A stretch of 64,000 nucleotides of DNA from Pseudomonadota bacterium (GTDB lineage: Bacteria; Desulfobacterota; Desulfarculia; Desulfarculales; Desulfarculaceae). The first letter of the stretch is position 1; every line of letters starts with the position of its first letter. The notes beneath the pieces were generated by a model, which was not told the DNA's origin, made no database searches, and saw nothing but the letters and a program-made list of their open reading frames with translations. The stretch is taken from assembly GCA_018896025.1 (NCBI GenBank), contig JAHIND010000026.1, forward strand, positions 62,001 to 126,000, read 5' to 3'. Shown here one piece after another: positions 23,280 through 32,620 of the stretch. Both the position numbers and the translations under genes were made by a program.

Positions 23280-24386
23280 CTAGGCGAAGTCCTGCAGGGC
23301 TCGGAGCAGGATGGCCACCTTTTGCACGCAGGCGTTCTCGCCCATCAGGCCGATGCGCCAGATCTTGCCCGCCGCCGGGCCCAGACCGCCGCCCACCTCG
23401 ATGTCGTAGTCCTTGAGAAGCTGCTTGCGGATGCCTTCCACGTCCCAGCCCTGGGGCGGGATGGCGCAGGTCAACGGCGGCAGGCGGTAGCCTTCCGCGG
23501 CCCAGAAGCCGAAGCCCATCTCGCCCAGGCCCTTGGCCAGATGGCCGGCCGCTGCGGCGTGACGCGCGATGCGCTCTTCCAGGCCCTCCTCCAGCACGAG
23601 GCGCAGGCCCTCGCGCAGGCCGTAGATCATGGTGATGGGCGCGGTGTGGTGGTACAGGCGCTCGTCGCTGCTCCAGTACTTGGCCAGCATGGACAGGTCC
23701 AGGTACCAGCTCTGCACCTTGGTCTTGCGGTTCTTGATGGCCTCCATGGCCTTGGGGCCGAAGGTCACCGGGGCCAGGCCCGGAGGCACGGCCAGGCACT
23801 TCTGGGTGCCGCTGTAGCTGGCGTCGATGCCCCAGGCGTCCACTTCCAGGTTCACCCCGCCCAGGGCGGTCACGGTGTCCACCAGGAACAGGGTGTCCTT
23901 GTCCTTCAGGTACTCGCCGATCTCCTGGATGGGCTGGAGCACGCCGGTGGAGGTCTCGGCGTAGACGATGGCGCAGAGCTTGGCCTCGGGGTGGGCCTTC
24001 AAGGTCTCGATGATCTTCTGCTGGTCAAGGGGCTGGCTCCACTCGGCCTCCACCTTGATTACCTTGGCGCCGCAGCGCCCGGCCACGTCGATCATGCGGG
24101 TGCCGAAGACGCCGTTTTGGCAGACCACGGCGGTGTCGCCGGGCTCCAGCAGGTTCACGAAGGTGGCCTCCATGCCCGCGCTGCCGGTGCCGCTGACCGG
24201 GAAGGTCATCTGGTTCTCGGTCTTGAAGACCTGGCGCAGCATCTGGCAGACCTCGTCCATCATCTTCATGAACAAGGGGTCCAGGTGGCCCACCAGGGGG
24301 GTGGACATGGCCCTGAGCACCCGGTAGGGGACGTTGCAAGGGCCGGGGCCCAAGAGCAGTCTTTGTGGTGGTTTCAATTCGTCCAT
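23280..24386 (-). CDS. Class V aminotransferase, alanine-glyoxylate/serine-pyruvate type
   Basis: A 368-residue PLP enzyme of the AGXT group. N-terminal LLLGPGPCNVPYRVLRAMS, the Gly-rich VSGTGSAGMEA, VDTVTALGG with the PLP-pyridine Asp, and SGTQKCLA with the PLP lysine are all in place, followed by AAPITMI-like HHTAPITMIYGLREGL. It should transfer the amino group between alanine or serine and glyoxylate or pyruvate. It heads a leftward operon with the lyase and the gamma-glutamyltransferase, suggesting a small amino-acid or hydroxy-oxo-acid catabolic unit. Confidence 0.93.
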   Translation of the reverse strand: MDELKPPQRLLLGPGPCNVPYRVLRAMSTPLVGHLDPLFMKMMDEVCQMLRQVFKTENQMTFPVSGTGSAGMEATFVNLLEPGDTAVVCQNGVFGTRMIDVAGRCGAKVIKVEAEWSQPLDQQKIIETLKAHPEAKLCAIVYAETSTGVLQPIQEIGEYLKDKDTLFLVDTVTALGGVNLEVDAWGIDASYSGTQKCLAVPPGLAPVTFGPKAMEAIKNRKTKVQSWYLDLSMLAKYWSSDERLYHHTAPITMIYGLREGLRLVLEEGLEERIARHAAAAGHLAKGLGEMGFGFWAAEGYRLPPLTCAIPPQGWDVEGIRKQLLKDYDIEVGGGLGPAAGKIWRIGLMGENACVQKVAILLRALQDFA

Positions 24387-24527
24387 GTTTGCTCCCTTGA
24401 TTGCTTATAGGCCCCGCCCGCCGTGGGGGGGGCGCGAATAATGGCGTTTGCACCGTCCGGGCGATCCCGGAGACATCAAACTTTATCATAAGCCAACCGG
24501 GGTTACCGCTTAAAGGGGGAAAGGGGC

Positions 24528-27152
24528 TCAGGAGGGCTGGGCGGCCTTTTGGCCGGGGGTCTGGCCGCTACGCACCAGCTCCAGGTCGGCGCGAATCTTG
24601 TCCTGGTAGTGGGCCACCGCCCGGGGGTTGTCCATGATGATGTCCAGTTGGCGGGTGTGCATGAGCAGATAGCCCACCGCCTTCAGGGCCTCCAGGGTGG
24701 TCTCCTGCTCGTTGCGCTCCAGGCGGGCGTTCAGGTTGTCCTCGGTGCTCTCCACGCGAAAGCCCAACTCCTCCATGATCCCGCCGATGAAACGCACCCG
24801 GCCCAGGCGGCGGGCGGCGTCGGCCGCCCCGCCCTTGAAGGAGAAGCTGATGTAGTTCTCCCGGCGGCGCTCCCCGGCCAGGGCCTCCACCGCGCAGAAG
24901 TGAAAGCCGAAGCGCGATTGCAGGTTCATGAAGTGCCGCGCCACCATGAAGTAGTTGCGGTGGGCGTAGCGGGTCTTCACCCCGGTGGTCAGCGAGGGGT
25001 TGGCCGTGGCCTCGAAGAGCACCGAAGCCAGGCCCCGCCCCCCGGCGGCCGGGGGCCCCGCCCAGGGGATGGCCACCATGCCCTCCCAGACGGCCAGCAT
25101 GGGCAGGCAGGCGATCTCCTCCAGCTTGACGTACTTGCTCTTGATCTCCTGGGTGAAGCCGTCGTCCAGGTTGAGCACCCACCACTGCATGGGCACCTGG
25201 TAGTAGAGCTGCTTGGAGGAGCGCTGGGGGAAGTGGTGCTCCTTGCCGAAGGAGAACATCTCCTTGACGCTTTTCTCATGGCAAAAGCGGGTGACGTCGT
25301 GCAGGGTGCGGGCGTTCTCGGGCTGGAACTCGTTGGAGTCGGGGTCCAGCAGGGTCAGCGGCGAGATCAGCTCCAGGGAGCGGCTGAGCAGCTGGTGCAC
25401 CGGGCTGCCGTTCATGAAGGCGGGGCGTTTGTTGGGTCTTTGCAGCAGCTCGGCCAAACGGCCCGCGTACACCGCCCGGGCCCCAGCCTCCACCGTGACC
25501 TCGTTGCCCTGCTCCAGGGCCTCCAGCTCCGGGCCCAGGCCGAACAGGGCGGGCACCCCGTATTCCCGGCACACCGTGGCCAAATGCCCGGCCGCGCCGC
25601 CTCGCGAGGAAACCACCGCCGCCGCCTTGCCCACCAGGGCCGCCCAGCGGGGGGCCGGGCGGGGCAGGGCCAAGACCGCGCCGGGGGCGAAGGTCAGGGC
25701 GTCGGAGTCCCGCCGCACCCAGTGCACCGGCCCGGCCCCGGCTCCGGGGCTGGCGGTGACCCCGCCGTGAATGAGGGGTTCGGGGCCGCCCGGCTCTCCC
25801 TGGGGGGCGGGCGCGGCGGCCTTGGCCTCGGCCGGGCGCAGGGGACGGCACTGCAGCATCACCAGGCGCTGTTGGCGGTCATAGGCCCACTCCACGTCCT
25901 GGGGCCCGCCGTAGTATTCCTCCAGCTTCAGGGCGGCCCGGGCCACCTCCAGGGCCTGCTCCTCGCTCAGGCAGGGCTGGGTGGCCCGCTCGCCGGTCAG
26001 CTCCAGGCGGCAGATGCCGTCGTCGTCGTGGCACACCAGCTCGCTCTGCTTGTCCTCCACGGTGCGCGAGAGCACCCGCAAGGGCTCTTCGCGGCTGACC
26101 ACGAAATGGTCCCCCGCGGCCTCGCCGTCCACCACCACCCGGGGCAGGCCCCAGGCGGCGGTGAGGTGCACCCGGCGGTCGGCCGGGTCCAGGGGGCTCA
26201 CGGTGTAGGCCACTCCCCCGCTCACCCCTCCCACCATGGCCAGGCAACCCACGGCCATGGCCAACTGATCGTCGCGCAGGCCCCGCACCAGACGGTAGTG
26301 CATGGCCTGGGGGCTGTAGAAGCTGGCCGCCACCTCCTTGTAGGTCTGCTCGAGGAACTCGGGGTGCACGTTGAGCTGGGTGGAGTACTGCCCGGCAAAG
26401 GATGCCTCGGCGCTGTCCTCGCCCAGGGCGCTGGAGCGCAGCGACACCCTGACCTGTCCCCCGGCCTCGGCGGCCAGCTCGGCGTAGGCCTTGGCCAGGG
26501 CCTGGCTAAGCTCCGGGGGCATGGGGGTGTCCACAATGAGCTGGCGAAGCTGGCTGCTCAAGGTGAACAGCTCCGCCGCATTCTCCAGGTCCGCCGCCTG
26601 CTGCCGGCGTCTTATCTCCTGCACCAGACCGCCTCCACCCAGGAGCAGGCGCCAGGCGGCGGCGGTGATCACGAAGCCCGGCGGAACCTTGAGCCCCAGG
26701 CGGTTCATCATCTCCCCCAGGTTGGCCATCTTGGCCCCGGCCTCTTCGGCCCGGCGCTGGTCGATGGCCGCCAGGGGCAAGATCAACTCGTCGCCGCCGC
26801 CCGCCTCGGCGGGGGCCGCGATGGTCTCAAGTTGCGATTGGATTTGCTTGAGGCGGGTGGCCAGGGCGGGGTACTTGCCCGGCCCCAGGCGGCCCAGGAG
26901 GTCGGTCATCTGAAAGACGCTGACCCCCAGGGCGGTGATGCGCGAGCGCAAAAAGCTCATGCCGAAGACCCGGCCCCCCCCGGCGGCGGCCTCCAGCTCG
27001 CTCATCAGCTCCAGGGCCTTGTTGTTGGCGGCCAACAGCTGGCGGAAGCTCAGGTAGCGGGCCTTGAATTCCTCGGCCAGCCCGGCCTGCTCCACCACCG
27101 GCTCTTGGTCCCGGCCCAGCAGACGCTTTATCTTATCCAGCAGGCCGATCAT
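24528..27152 (-). CDS. PEP synthase-like protein: ATP-grasp plus phosphohistidine domain, atypical C-terminus
   Basis: An 874-residue protein. The first 115 residues are helical. The pyruvate phosphate dikinase-type ATP-grasp follows (about 125-450), with KMANLGEMMNRLGLKVPPGF, VSLRSSALGEDSAEASFAGQ and DVEWAYD. A phosphohistidine swivel domain (about 475-580) has VSSRGGAAGHLATVCREYGV with the likely phospho-His. The last 290 residues do not show the PEP-binding TIM-barrel motifs of true PEP synthase, so the substrate is uncertain. It lies eight bases downstream of a stand-alone response regulator and may be a phosphotransfer or metabolic output of that system. Confidence 0.85.
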   Translation of the reverse strand: MIGLLDKIKRLLGRDQEPVVEQAGLAEEFKARYLSFRQLLAANNKALELMSELEAAAGGGRVFGMSFLRSRITALGVSVFQMTDLLGRLGPGKYPALATRLKQIQSQLETIAAPAEAGGGDELILPLAAIDQRRAEEAGAKMANLGEMMNRLGLKVPPGFVITAAAWRLLLGGGGLVQEIRRRQQAADLENAAELFTLSSQLRQLIVDTPMPPELSQALAKAYAELAAEAGGQVRVSLRSSALGEDSAEASFAGQYSTQLNVHPEFLEQTYKEVAASFYSPQAMHYRLVRGLRDDQLAMAVGCLAMVGGVSGGVAYTVSPLDPADRRVHLTAAWGLPRVVVDGEAAGDHFVVSREEPLRVLSRTVEDKQSELVCHDDDGICRLELTGERATQPCLSEEQALEVARAALKLEEYYGGPQDVEWAYDRQQRLVMLQCRPLRPAEAKAAAPAPQGEPGGPEPLIHGGVTASPGAGAGPVHWVRRDSDALTFAPGAVLALPRPAPRWAALVGKAAAVVSSRGGAAGHLATVCREYGVPALFGLGPELEALEQGNEVTVEAGARAVYAGRLAELLQRPNKRPAFMNGSPVHQLLSRSLELISPLTLLDPDSNEFQPENARTLHDVTRFCHEKSVKEMFSFGKEHHFPQRSSKQLYYQVPMQWWVLNLDDGFTQEIKSKYVKLEEIACLPMLAVWEGMVAIPWAGPPAAGGRGLASVLFEATANPSLTTGVKTRYAHRNYFMVARHFMNLQSRFGFHFCAVEALAGERRRENYISFSFKGGAADAARRLGRVRFIGGIMEELGFRVESTEDNLNARLERNEQETTLEALKAVGYLLMHTRQLDIIMDNPRAVAHYQDKIRADLELVRSGQTPGQKAAQPS

Positions 27153-27160
27153 AACCTACC

Positions 27161-27589
27161 CTAGGGTTTTACCCCGTCGGCCTGGACCGCCCTGATCTTG
27201 CGCTCCTGCACCGACTTCTTCTCCCAGGCGTCGTGAATCTTTTCCACCAGCTCCTCCAGGGGCACCGGCTTGAGCAGGTAGTCGAAGGCCCCCCGCTCCA
27301 GGCCGGTGATGGAGGTCTCCAGATGGGCGTGGCCGGTGAGCAGGATCACCTCGGTGAGCGGCCGGGCCTTTTTGATGCGCCGGAGCACCTCCAGGCCGTC
27401 CAGCCCCGGCATCTTCACGTCCAGCAGCACCACGTCCGGAGCCTCGGCGCCCAGGCGCGCCAAGGCGGCCTCGCCGTCGGCCTCCTGGGTCACCATCAGG
27501 CCCCGCCGGCTCAGGCGCCGGGCCAGGGCCTCGCGATAGCTTTCCTCGTCGTCCACCAACAGGACGCTTATTTCGTTGTTGTCGCTCAT
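27161..27589 (-). CDS. Single-domain response regulator
   Basis: A 142-residue receiver without an output domain. The acidic pair is in VLLVDDEESYREAL, the phospho-acceptor Asp in VVLLDVKMPGLDG, Thr in ILLTGHAH, and Lys in DYLLKPVPLEEL. A short charged tail (about 20 residues) follows. It is co-transcribed with the PEP synthase-like gene. Closely similar receivers lie at 29968 and 30380, and the same kinases may serve all three. Confidence 0.94.
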   Translation of the reverse strand: MSDNNEISVLLVDDEESYREALARRLSRRGLMVTQEADGEAALARLGAEAPDVVLLDVKMPGLDGLEVLRRIKKARPLTEVILLTGHAHLETSITGLERGAFDYLLKPVPLEELVEKIHDAWEKKSVQERKIRAVQADGVKP

Positions 27590-27639
27590 GGGGGTAATTA
27601 TAACCGACGAGGGGCTAGCCCGGACATTTCATGAAGGCC

Positions 27640-27735
27640 GTGCGTCCGGCTGCGCTCGGGCCTCGACGTAGCTTCGGCTACGCCTGCGGCCCTCGCTTGC
27701 CGCATGCCTTGTCTGCCGGTGGCTGGCTGTGCCGG
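27640..27735 (+). repeat. Structured intergenic repeat, copy H2
   Basis: Contains the inner hairpin CGTAGC-TTCG-GCTACG (a UUCG tetraloop if transcribed) and the conserved GCTTGCCGCATGCCTTGTCT and GGCTGGCTGTGCCG. The left outer arm is poorly matched, so this copy looks partly eroded. It lies between the response regulator start and the terminator of the TauE operon, in a gap (27590-27895) with no gene. Confidence 0.75.
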
Positions 27736-27844
27736 GCCTGGATGCGAAGCGTATCCCGATGAGGCTAACGCTTTTTTCATAGAGGTCGCATGAACGCTAA
27801 TTTAGTTGTTTGTTGCCGCCCAACCTTCACAAAATATCCGGGCC

Positions 27845-27877
27845 AAAAAGGGGCCGCCCCCCGAAGGAGGCGGCCCC
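27845..27877 (-). terminator. Intrinsic terminator of the TauE/SafE operon
   Basis: On the minus strand GGGGCCGCCTCC-TTCG-GGGGGCGGCCCC (one G-T pair) is followed by five T residues, about 20 bases after the stop at 27896. Confidence 0.9.
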
Positions 27878-27895
27878 GTGACGCTGACCGTACGG

Positions 27896-28597
27896 CTAGT
27901 GCTCCAGTTGATACCCGGCTCCTTCGAACATGTACATCACCCCGAAGCCGTACCACAGGGTGTAGATCACGTAGAACAGCAGGGAGATGGCCACGATCAG
28001 CCAGCGTTCGCTGATGCTTTGCGGCTGGATGCCGTAGTAGTTGTAGGTCATCTCCACCGCCTTGGCCTGCACCACCTTGACGAACTTGGCCTGGGCGAAG
28101 TTCTTCTGGCGGTTGAGGGCCTTTTCCAGGGCGGTGTAGCTGCTCCACCAGGTGTAGAGCATCAGCTTGCCGTCCTTGCCCTGGTAACGGGCCGAGAGCT
28201 TGTCCCCCTGGTTGTGATACATGGACTCGGTGTCGGCCAGGGTGGAGGCCAGGAGCTTGCCCAGGTCGCCGCTGACCTTGAGCTTGTCGCCGCTGGCCGT
28301 GGCCTGGGCTCCGGCCCCGGCAAACAACAGGGCCGCCCGCGCCGCCGTCTCGGCGTCGGCCAGGGTGATGGTGGTGTCCAGCTTGGTTCCGTTGTACTTG
28401 GCGGCCTGCTTGCTCAGCTCGGGAATGTAGTAGGCCGAGTTCTTGGAGATGGAGTTGTACAGGCTGTCCAAATAGTCCAGCCCGTTGTGCCCGTGGAAGA
28501 TGGGGGAGAAGAAGGCGATGAGCACCGCCACGAAGACCAGCACCATCACCAGCCCGGCGGTCATCTTGCCTTTTTTGTTCTTGCCGTGCTTGCTCAT
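27896..28597 (-). CDS. Hypothetical membrane protein coupled to the TauE/SafE exporter
   Basis: A 233-residue protein with an N-terminal transmembrane helix (GLVMVLVFVAVLIAFFSPIF), an extracytoplasmic domain of about 140 residues rich in helix-forming and polar residues, and a C-terminal helix (WLIVAISLLFYVIYTLWYGF). No cysteine motif or known domain is visible. ATG 28597 shares one base with the TAA stop of the exporter gene, and GAGGAGGTGAG precedes it, so translation is tightly coupled. It is probably an accessory or sensor subunit of the exporter. Confidence 0.82.
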   Translation of the reverse strand: MSKHGKNKKGKMTAGLVMVLVFVAVLIAFFSPIFHGHNGLDYLDSLYNSISKNSAYYIPELSKQAAKYNGTKLDTTITLADAETAARAALLFAGAGAQATASGDKLKVSGDLGKLLASTLADTESMYHNQGDKLSARYQGKDGKLMLYTWWSSYTALEKALNRQKNFAQAKFVKVVQAKAVEMTYNYYGIQPQSISERWLIVAISLLFYVIYTLWYGFGVMYMFEGAGYQLEH

Positions 28598-29910
28598 TAT
28601 CTCACCTCCTCGCCCAGGGCCGGTCCCGCGGGGTGGGCCGAGCGAAGGTTTTTGGTGTTCTTGAAGAAGGTGCCGATCACCCACACCGCGAAGCCGCCGA
28701 TGACTAGGAAGAATCCCCAGATGCCGATCTGGTCCAGCACCAAGACCGTGGTCTTGTTAAGGGAGATGATCTCCATGTCGCTCAGCTTGCCCGGCAGGGC
28801 GAAGATACGGTTCATGAAACCGGCCAGCACCGCCATGGCGTAGAAGCCGCGGATGGTGGTGCCCGGCACCACCTTGGTGACCATGGCCCCGATCTGGATG
28901 CCGAGCAGCGAGCCGATGAGCATGCCCATGGCCAGGGTGTAGAAGATGAAGCCGTAGATGGCGTACTGGCTGATGGACGCGTAACCGGCGGTGAACACGA
29001 TTTGGAAGATGTCGGTGCCCACGGTGGTCATGGAGCTGACGCCCAGGGTGTACACGAAGATGGGGAAGGTGAGGAACCCGCCGCCCACGCCCATGATGCC
29101 CGCCGCCAGGCCCACGATGAAGCCGCTGACGATAAGGAACCAGGCGCTGATGGCCCGGCCGCCGGGCACCAGGCTCTGGTCGAAGCGCACCATGGGGCGC
29201 AGGTTCATGCCCTGGAGCTTTTGAGGTAGGTTGCCCAGCTCCGCGCCCTCCACCTTGCCGCCGTGGGGCAGCTCACAGGCGGCGTCGTTCTTGCGGCACT
29301 TAAGGAAGTCGCTCAGGGCGTAGAAGCCCAGGCCGCCCAGCATCACCGCGTAGATGGTGGTGATGAAGGCGTCGCTCAATACCGGGTTGATCTCGTAGAG
29401 CACCCGGTTGATGAGCCCGCCGCAGGTGGCCCCGCCGATGGCCCCGATGAGGAAGGTCGCGGCCAGGGCCACGGACACGTTGCCCAGTTTGCGGTGGATC
29501 ACGCTGCCCATGATGGCCTTGGCGAAGATGTGGAACAAATCGGTTCCCACCGCCAGGATGCCCTTGATGCCCGCGCTCATCAGGGCGGGGGCGATGATAA
29601 AGCCGCCGCCCGCGCCGATGCAGCCGGTGATGAGCCCGGCGCACAGGCCGATGAGGATGGAGGCGATGAAGATGCCGGTGGAGTAGAAGGCCGGGCTGTA
29701 GGCCTTCTTGCCGCCCAAGACGTCGGGCAAGGCCTGGCCGATCTGGTCGGCGAAGGCGATGCCGCCCAAAATGGCGGGCACCAGCATCAGTCCCAGAATA
29801 ATAAGCCGTTTTCTGTCGCCCAGGATGGTCCGGGCCGTGGCGATCTCCCACCTGGCGTGGGCCTGGGCGCCGGCCACCATGAACTGTCCCAGTCCTTTAA
29901 AGAAACTCAT
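28597..29910 (-). CDS. TauE/SafE-family sulfite/anion exporter
   Basis: A 437-residue polytopic membrane protein of the TauE/SafE family, which moves sulfite, sulfoacetate or other organosulfur anions. Both family half-repeats are visible: GLCAGLITGCIGAGGGFIIAP in the first half and GLAAGIMGVGGGFLTFP in the second, each with the glycine-rich turn. An insert of about 70 residues separates the halves. The N-terminus is extended. In a sulfate reducer this could export excess sulfite or import a sulfonate. ATG 29910 gives better spacing to GGAAGG than ATG 29916. Confidence 0.93.
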   Translation of the reverse strand: MSFFKGLGQFMVAGAQAHARWEIATARTILGDRKRLIILGLMLVPAILGGIAFADQIGQALPDVLGGKKAYSPAFYSTGIFIASILIGLCAGLITGCIGAGGGFIIAPALMSAGIKGILAVGTDLFHIFAKAIMGSVIHRKLGNVSVALAATFLIGAIGGATCGGLINRVLYEINPVLSDAFITTIYAVMLGGLGFYALSDFLKCRKNDAACELPHGGKVEGAELGNLPQKLQGMNLRPMVRFDQSLVPGGRAISAWFLIVSGFIVGLAAGIMGVGGGFLTFPIFVYTLGVSSMTTVGTDIFQIVFTAGYASISQYAIYGFIFYTLAMGMLIGSLLGIQIGAMVTKVVPGTTIRGFYAMAVLAGFMNRIFALPGKLSDMEIISLNKTTVLVLDQIGIWGFFLVIGGFAVWVIGTFFKNTKNLRSAHPAGPALGEEVR

Positions 29911-29967
29911 GGTCATATGCCTTCCGATGATTCGGTTCAGTTTAAAATCGATTTCCCAACTCGAGTT

Positions 29968-30348
29968 TCAGCGTTCTTGCGAGGCATAGATGCGCGTGAG
30001 CAGGTCGCTCAGTTCGCAGGGTTTGGTCAGGTAGTCAAAGGCGCCCAGGGCCATGCCCTCGCGGGCCGCCTGCTCCGAGCCGTGTCCGGTGAGGATGATG
30101 ACCGCCATCTTGGGGTCCATCATCTTGAGGACCTTGAGCACCTCGATGCCGTCCATGTCCTCCATCTTCAGGTCCACCACCGCCACGTCGAAGCGCTGCT
30201 CACGGGCCTGGCGCACGGCCTCGGTTCCCGAACTGACCGGAGTGACCTCCAGGTTGCGCTTGCTCATGCGCTTCTGGAGCACCTCCAGGTAGCCCAGCTC
30301 GTCGTCAACCAAGAGGACCTTTAGCCGTTCGGCGCCTTGGCCGCTCAT
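29968..30348 (-). CDS. Single-domain response regulator
   Basis: A 126-residue CheY-like receiver. Acidic pair in VLLVDDELGYLEVL, phospho-acceptor Asp in VAVVDLKMEDMDG, Thr in IILTGHGSE, Lys in DYLTKPCELSDLL. There is no output domain. It is the third gene of the leftward kinase-receiver-receiver-exporter operon that begins at 32583. Confidence 0.94.
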   Translation of the reverse strand: MSGQGAERLKVLLVDDELGYLEVLQKRMSKRNLEVTPVSSGTEAVRQAREQRFDVAVVDLKMEDMDGIEVLKVLKMMDPKMAVIILTGHGSEQAAREGMALGAFDYLTKPCELSDLLTRIYASQER

Positions 30349-30379
30349 GACCTTCTCCCTTCACCCGCGAACGTGGGGG

Positions 30380-30826
30380 CTACGATTCGCGCCTGAGCGC
30401 GTGCACGCGCACCCGCGCGTCCAATATCTTGGCCTCGTGGGCCCGCTTCTTGGCCACGGCCTCGCCGACCTTGGCCATCAAAAGGTCCATCTCGCAGGGC
30501 TTCATGAGGTAGTCGTAGGCCCCGCCCTTCATGCCCTCTATGGCGCTTTCAACCGTGGCGTGGCCGGTGAGCATGATCACCTCCACGTTGGGATGCTTGG
30601 CCTTGATGGCGGCCAGGGTCTCCAGGCCGTCCATGCCCGGCATCTTCACGTCCAGGATGACCACGTCGATGCGGCTGGGCCCGCCGCTGTGCAGCTTTTC
30701 CAAGGCCTCTTTGCCGCTGAACGCCATCTCCACGGTCAAATCCCGCTTGGCCAGACGCTTGGCCATGGTCTCCACAAAGGGGACTTCGTCGTCCACCAGG
30801 AGTACCGAGGGGTTGACTAAAACCAT
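30380..30826 (-). CDS. Single-domain response regulator
   Basis: A 148-residue receiver with VLLVDDEVPFVETM, VVILDVKMPGMDG (phospho-acceptor Asp), MLTGHATVES and DYLMKPCEMDLL. A basic tail of about 20 residues follows. ATG 30826 is chosen because GGAGG lies six bases upstream; ATG 30832 would sit directly on the binding site. It lies 31 bases after the upstream receiver-partner gap and follows the sensor kinase by 29 bases. Confidence 0.94.
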   Translation of the reverse strand: MVLVNPSVLLVDDEVPFVETMAKRLAKRDLTVEMAFSGKEALEKLHSGGPSRIDVVILDVKMPGMDGLETLAAIKAKHPNVEVIMLTGHATVESAIEGMKGGAYDYLMKPCEMDLLMAKVGEAVAKKRAHEAKILDARVRVHALRRES

Positions 30827-30855
30827 TTTCATCCTCCAAATGACAGCCTTGTGTT

Positions 30856-32583
30856 CTAACCTTGTCCGGCTTGGGGCGCGCCCGTGGGGGCCGGAGCGGA
30901 ATCTTGGCGGGCGGGCAGGATCACGGTGAAGGTGGAGCCCTTGCCCTTGGCGCTGGTCACCTTGATCTCCCCGCCGAGCTTATTGATGATGCCGTAGCAG
31001 ATGGACAGGCCCAGGCCGGTCCCCTGCCCCACCGGCTTGGTGGTGTAGAAGGGGTCGAAGATGCGGGCCAGGTTGGCGTCGGCGATGCCTATGCCGGTGT
31101 CGGACACGCTCATGCGCACCGCGCCGTTTTCCAGGCTGGTGGTCACCTTGACCGTGCCGCCCTCGCTGCTTATGGCGTCCACCGCGTTGTTCACCAGGTT
31201 CAGTAGCACCTGTTGCAACTCGCTGGGGCTGGCGGCCACCCGGGGCAGGTCCTTGTCCAGGGTCGTGGTGAGCTTCACTCCGGCGTAGCGCGACTTTTGC
31301 CCCACCAGGCCCAGCACCTCGGCCACCAGGTTGTTGATGTCCACCGGCTTAATGGTGGGGTCGGTCTTGCGGGCGAAGGACAAGAGCTTGTGGGTGATCT
31401 GCTTGCAGCGGTCGCCCTGCTCCTGGATCTGCTGCACCGCCCGCTGGATCTCGGCCAGGGTCTCCTCGCTCATCGGGCCCTCGTCACTCATCAGGTCCTC
31501 GATCCAGCCCGCCTCCTCCACCATGATGGCCACCGGGTTGTTGATCTCGTGGGCGATGCCCGCGGCCAGCTCACCGATGGAGGCCAAGCGGCCCGCTTCG
31601 ATCATCTTTTCGTTCATGGTTTCCTTTTGTTCGTCTGCTTCGGCGATGCGCCGCACCAGGCGCCGCGCCAGGATCAGGGTGGCCACCACGATGGCCAGGC
31701 CGCCCAACACGAAGATGGCGATGGCCGCCCGCTGGGCCTGCACCAGGTGCACGAAGGCGTCGGACACCTCCTGCTGGGCGCAGATGATCCACTGGCCCTT
31801 TTTGAGCGGCGCGGCGGCGTAGATCATGTCCTGGTCCAGGGAGTCGGGCCGCTCCACGATGGTGACCTTGCCCGGGTCCAGGGGTTGGTGCAAAATCTCC
31901 CGCCAGGCCCCGGAGGCCAGGATCACCTCCTGGCGGGGCTTGGTCTGGAACTCGCTCTGGCGGTTCAAGATGAAGGCGAAGCCGGTCTCGCCCATGCGGA
32001 TGTTTTCCACTAGGGCGTTAAAGGATTCGAAGTCGATGGTGGCTTTGAGTAGCCAGTCGCGGCCCTGATAGCGCTTCTTGGCCGCCACGATGAAGTGGGG
32101 ACTGCCCCGAAGGCCCGCGAAGACGTTGGAGACGAAGTGCTCGCTCCCGGTGGCCTGCTTGAACCACTGGGCGGTGGAGTAGTTGGCCCCGGTGAGGTTG
32201 TAAGGCCCGGCGTAAGCCACCTGGGCCCCCTTGTCGTCCACCAGGCCCAGGTCCACGTAGACTCCGTTGTATTCCTCACGCAGCAGGCTGAGCTTGGCCT
32301 TTAAGAAGGCCGGGTTCTCCAACTCGGGCACGGTGTAGGAGCGGGCCAGGACCCGGATGTCGGCCAGGCGGTCCACCAAAAAGGCGTCGATGGTGCGGCG
32401 GTGCTTGTTGAGCAGCACCTCCAGGTTTTCCTCCACCTTGGTCTGGTAGGCCTGTTTGAACTGATAGAGGATGATGGCGCCCGTCAGGAACAGGGGCAGC
32501 AGGGAGATGACCACCACGAACAGCACCAGGTTGCGGGTAAGGCTGCGGTAGTAGGTGGCGGGTCTTACGCGGGCGGTTTGCAT
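30856..32583 (-). CDS. dCache sensor histidine kinase
   Basis: A 575-residue membrane kinase. Helix 1 (about 18-40, LVLFVVVISLLPLFLTGAII) and helix 2 (about 290-312, AIAIFVLGGLAIVVATLILA) bracket a double-Cache-type periplasmic sensor of about 245 residues, which usually binds small organic or inorganic ligands. The phospho-acceptor His is in GELAAGIAHEINNPVAIM (about 345), and HATPase motifs are NLVNNAVDAI and DTGIGIADANLARIFDPF. It heads an operon with two receivers and the TauE/SafE exporter, so it probably senses the transported anion. A sigma54 promoter lies upstream. Confidence 0.94.
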   Translation of the reverse strand: MQTARVRPATYYRSLTRNLVLFVVVISLLPLFLTGAIILYQFKQAYQTKVEENLEVLLNKHRRTIDAFLVDRLADIRVLARSYTVPELENPAFLKAKLSLLREEYNGVYVDLGLVDDKGAQVAYAGPYNLTGANYSTAQWFKQATGSEHFVSNVFAGLRGSPHFIVAAKKRYQGRDWLLKATIDFESFNALVENIRMGETGFAFILNRQSEFQTKPRQEVILASGAWREILHQPLDPGKVTIVERPDSLDQDMIYAAAPLKKGQWIICAQQEVSDAFVHLVQAQRAAIAIFVLGGLAIVVATLILARRLVRRIAEADEQKETMNEKMIEAGRLASIGELAAGIAHEINNPVAIMVEEAGWIEDLMSDEGPMSEETLAEIQRAVQQIQEQGDRCKQITHKLLSFARKTDPTIKPVDINNLVAEVLGLVGQKSRYAGVKLTTTLDKDLPRVAASPSELQQVLLNLVNNAVDAISSEGGTVKVTTSLENGAVRMSVSDTGIGIADANLARIFDPFYTTKPVGQGTGLGLSICYGIINKLGGEIKVTSAKGKGSTFTVILPARQDSAPAPTGAPQAGQG

Positions 32584-32620
32584 GGGCTTACTTCCCGTTC
32601 AGGTTGCTGCCCTTTTAATG

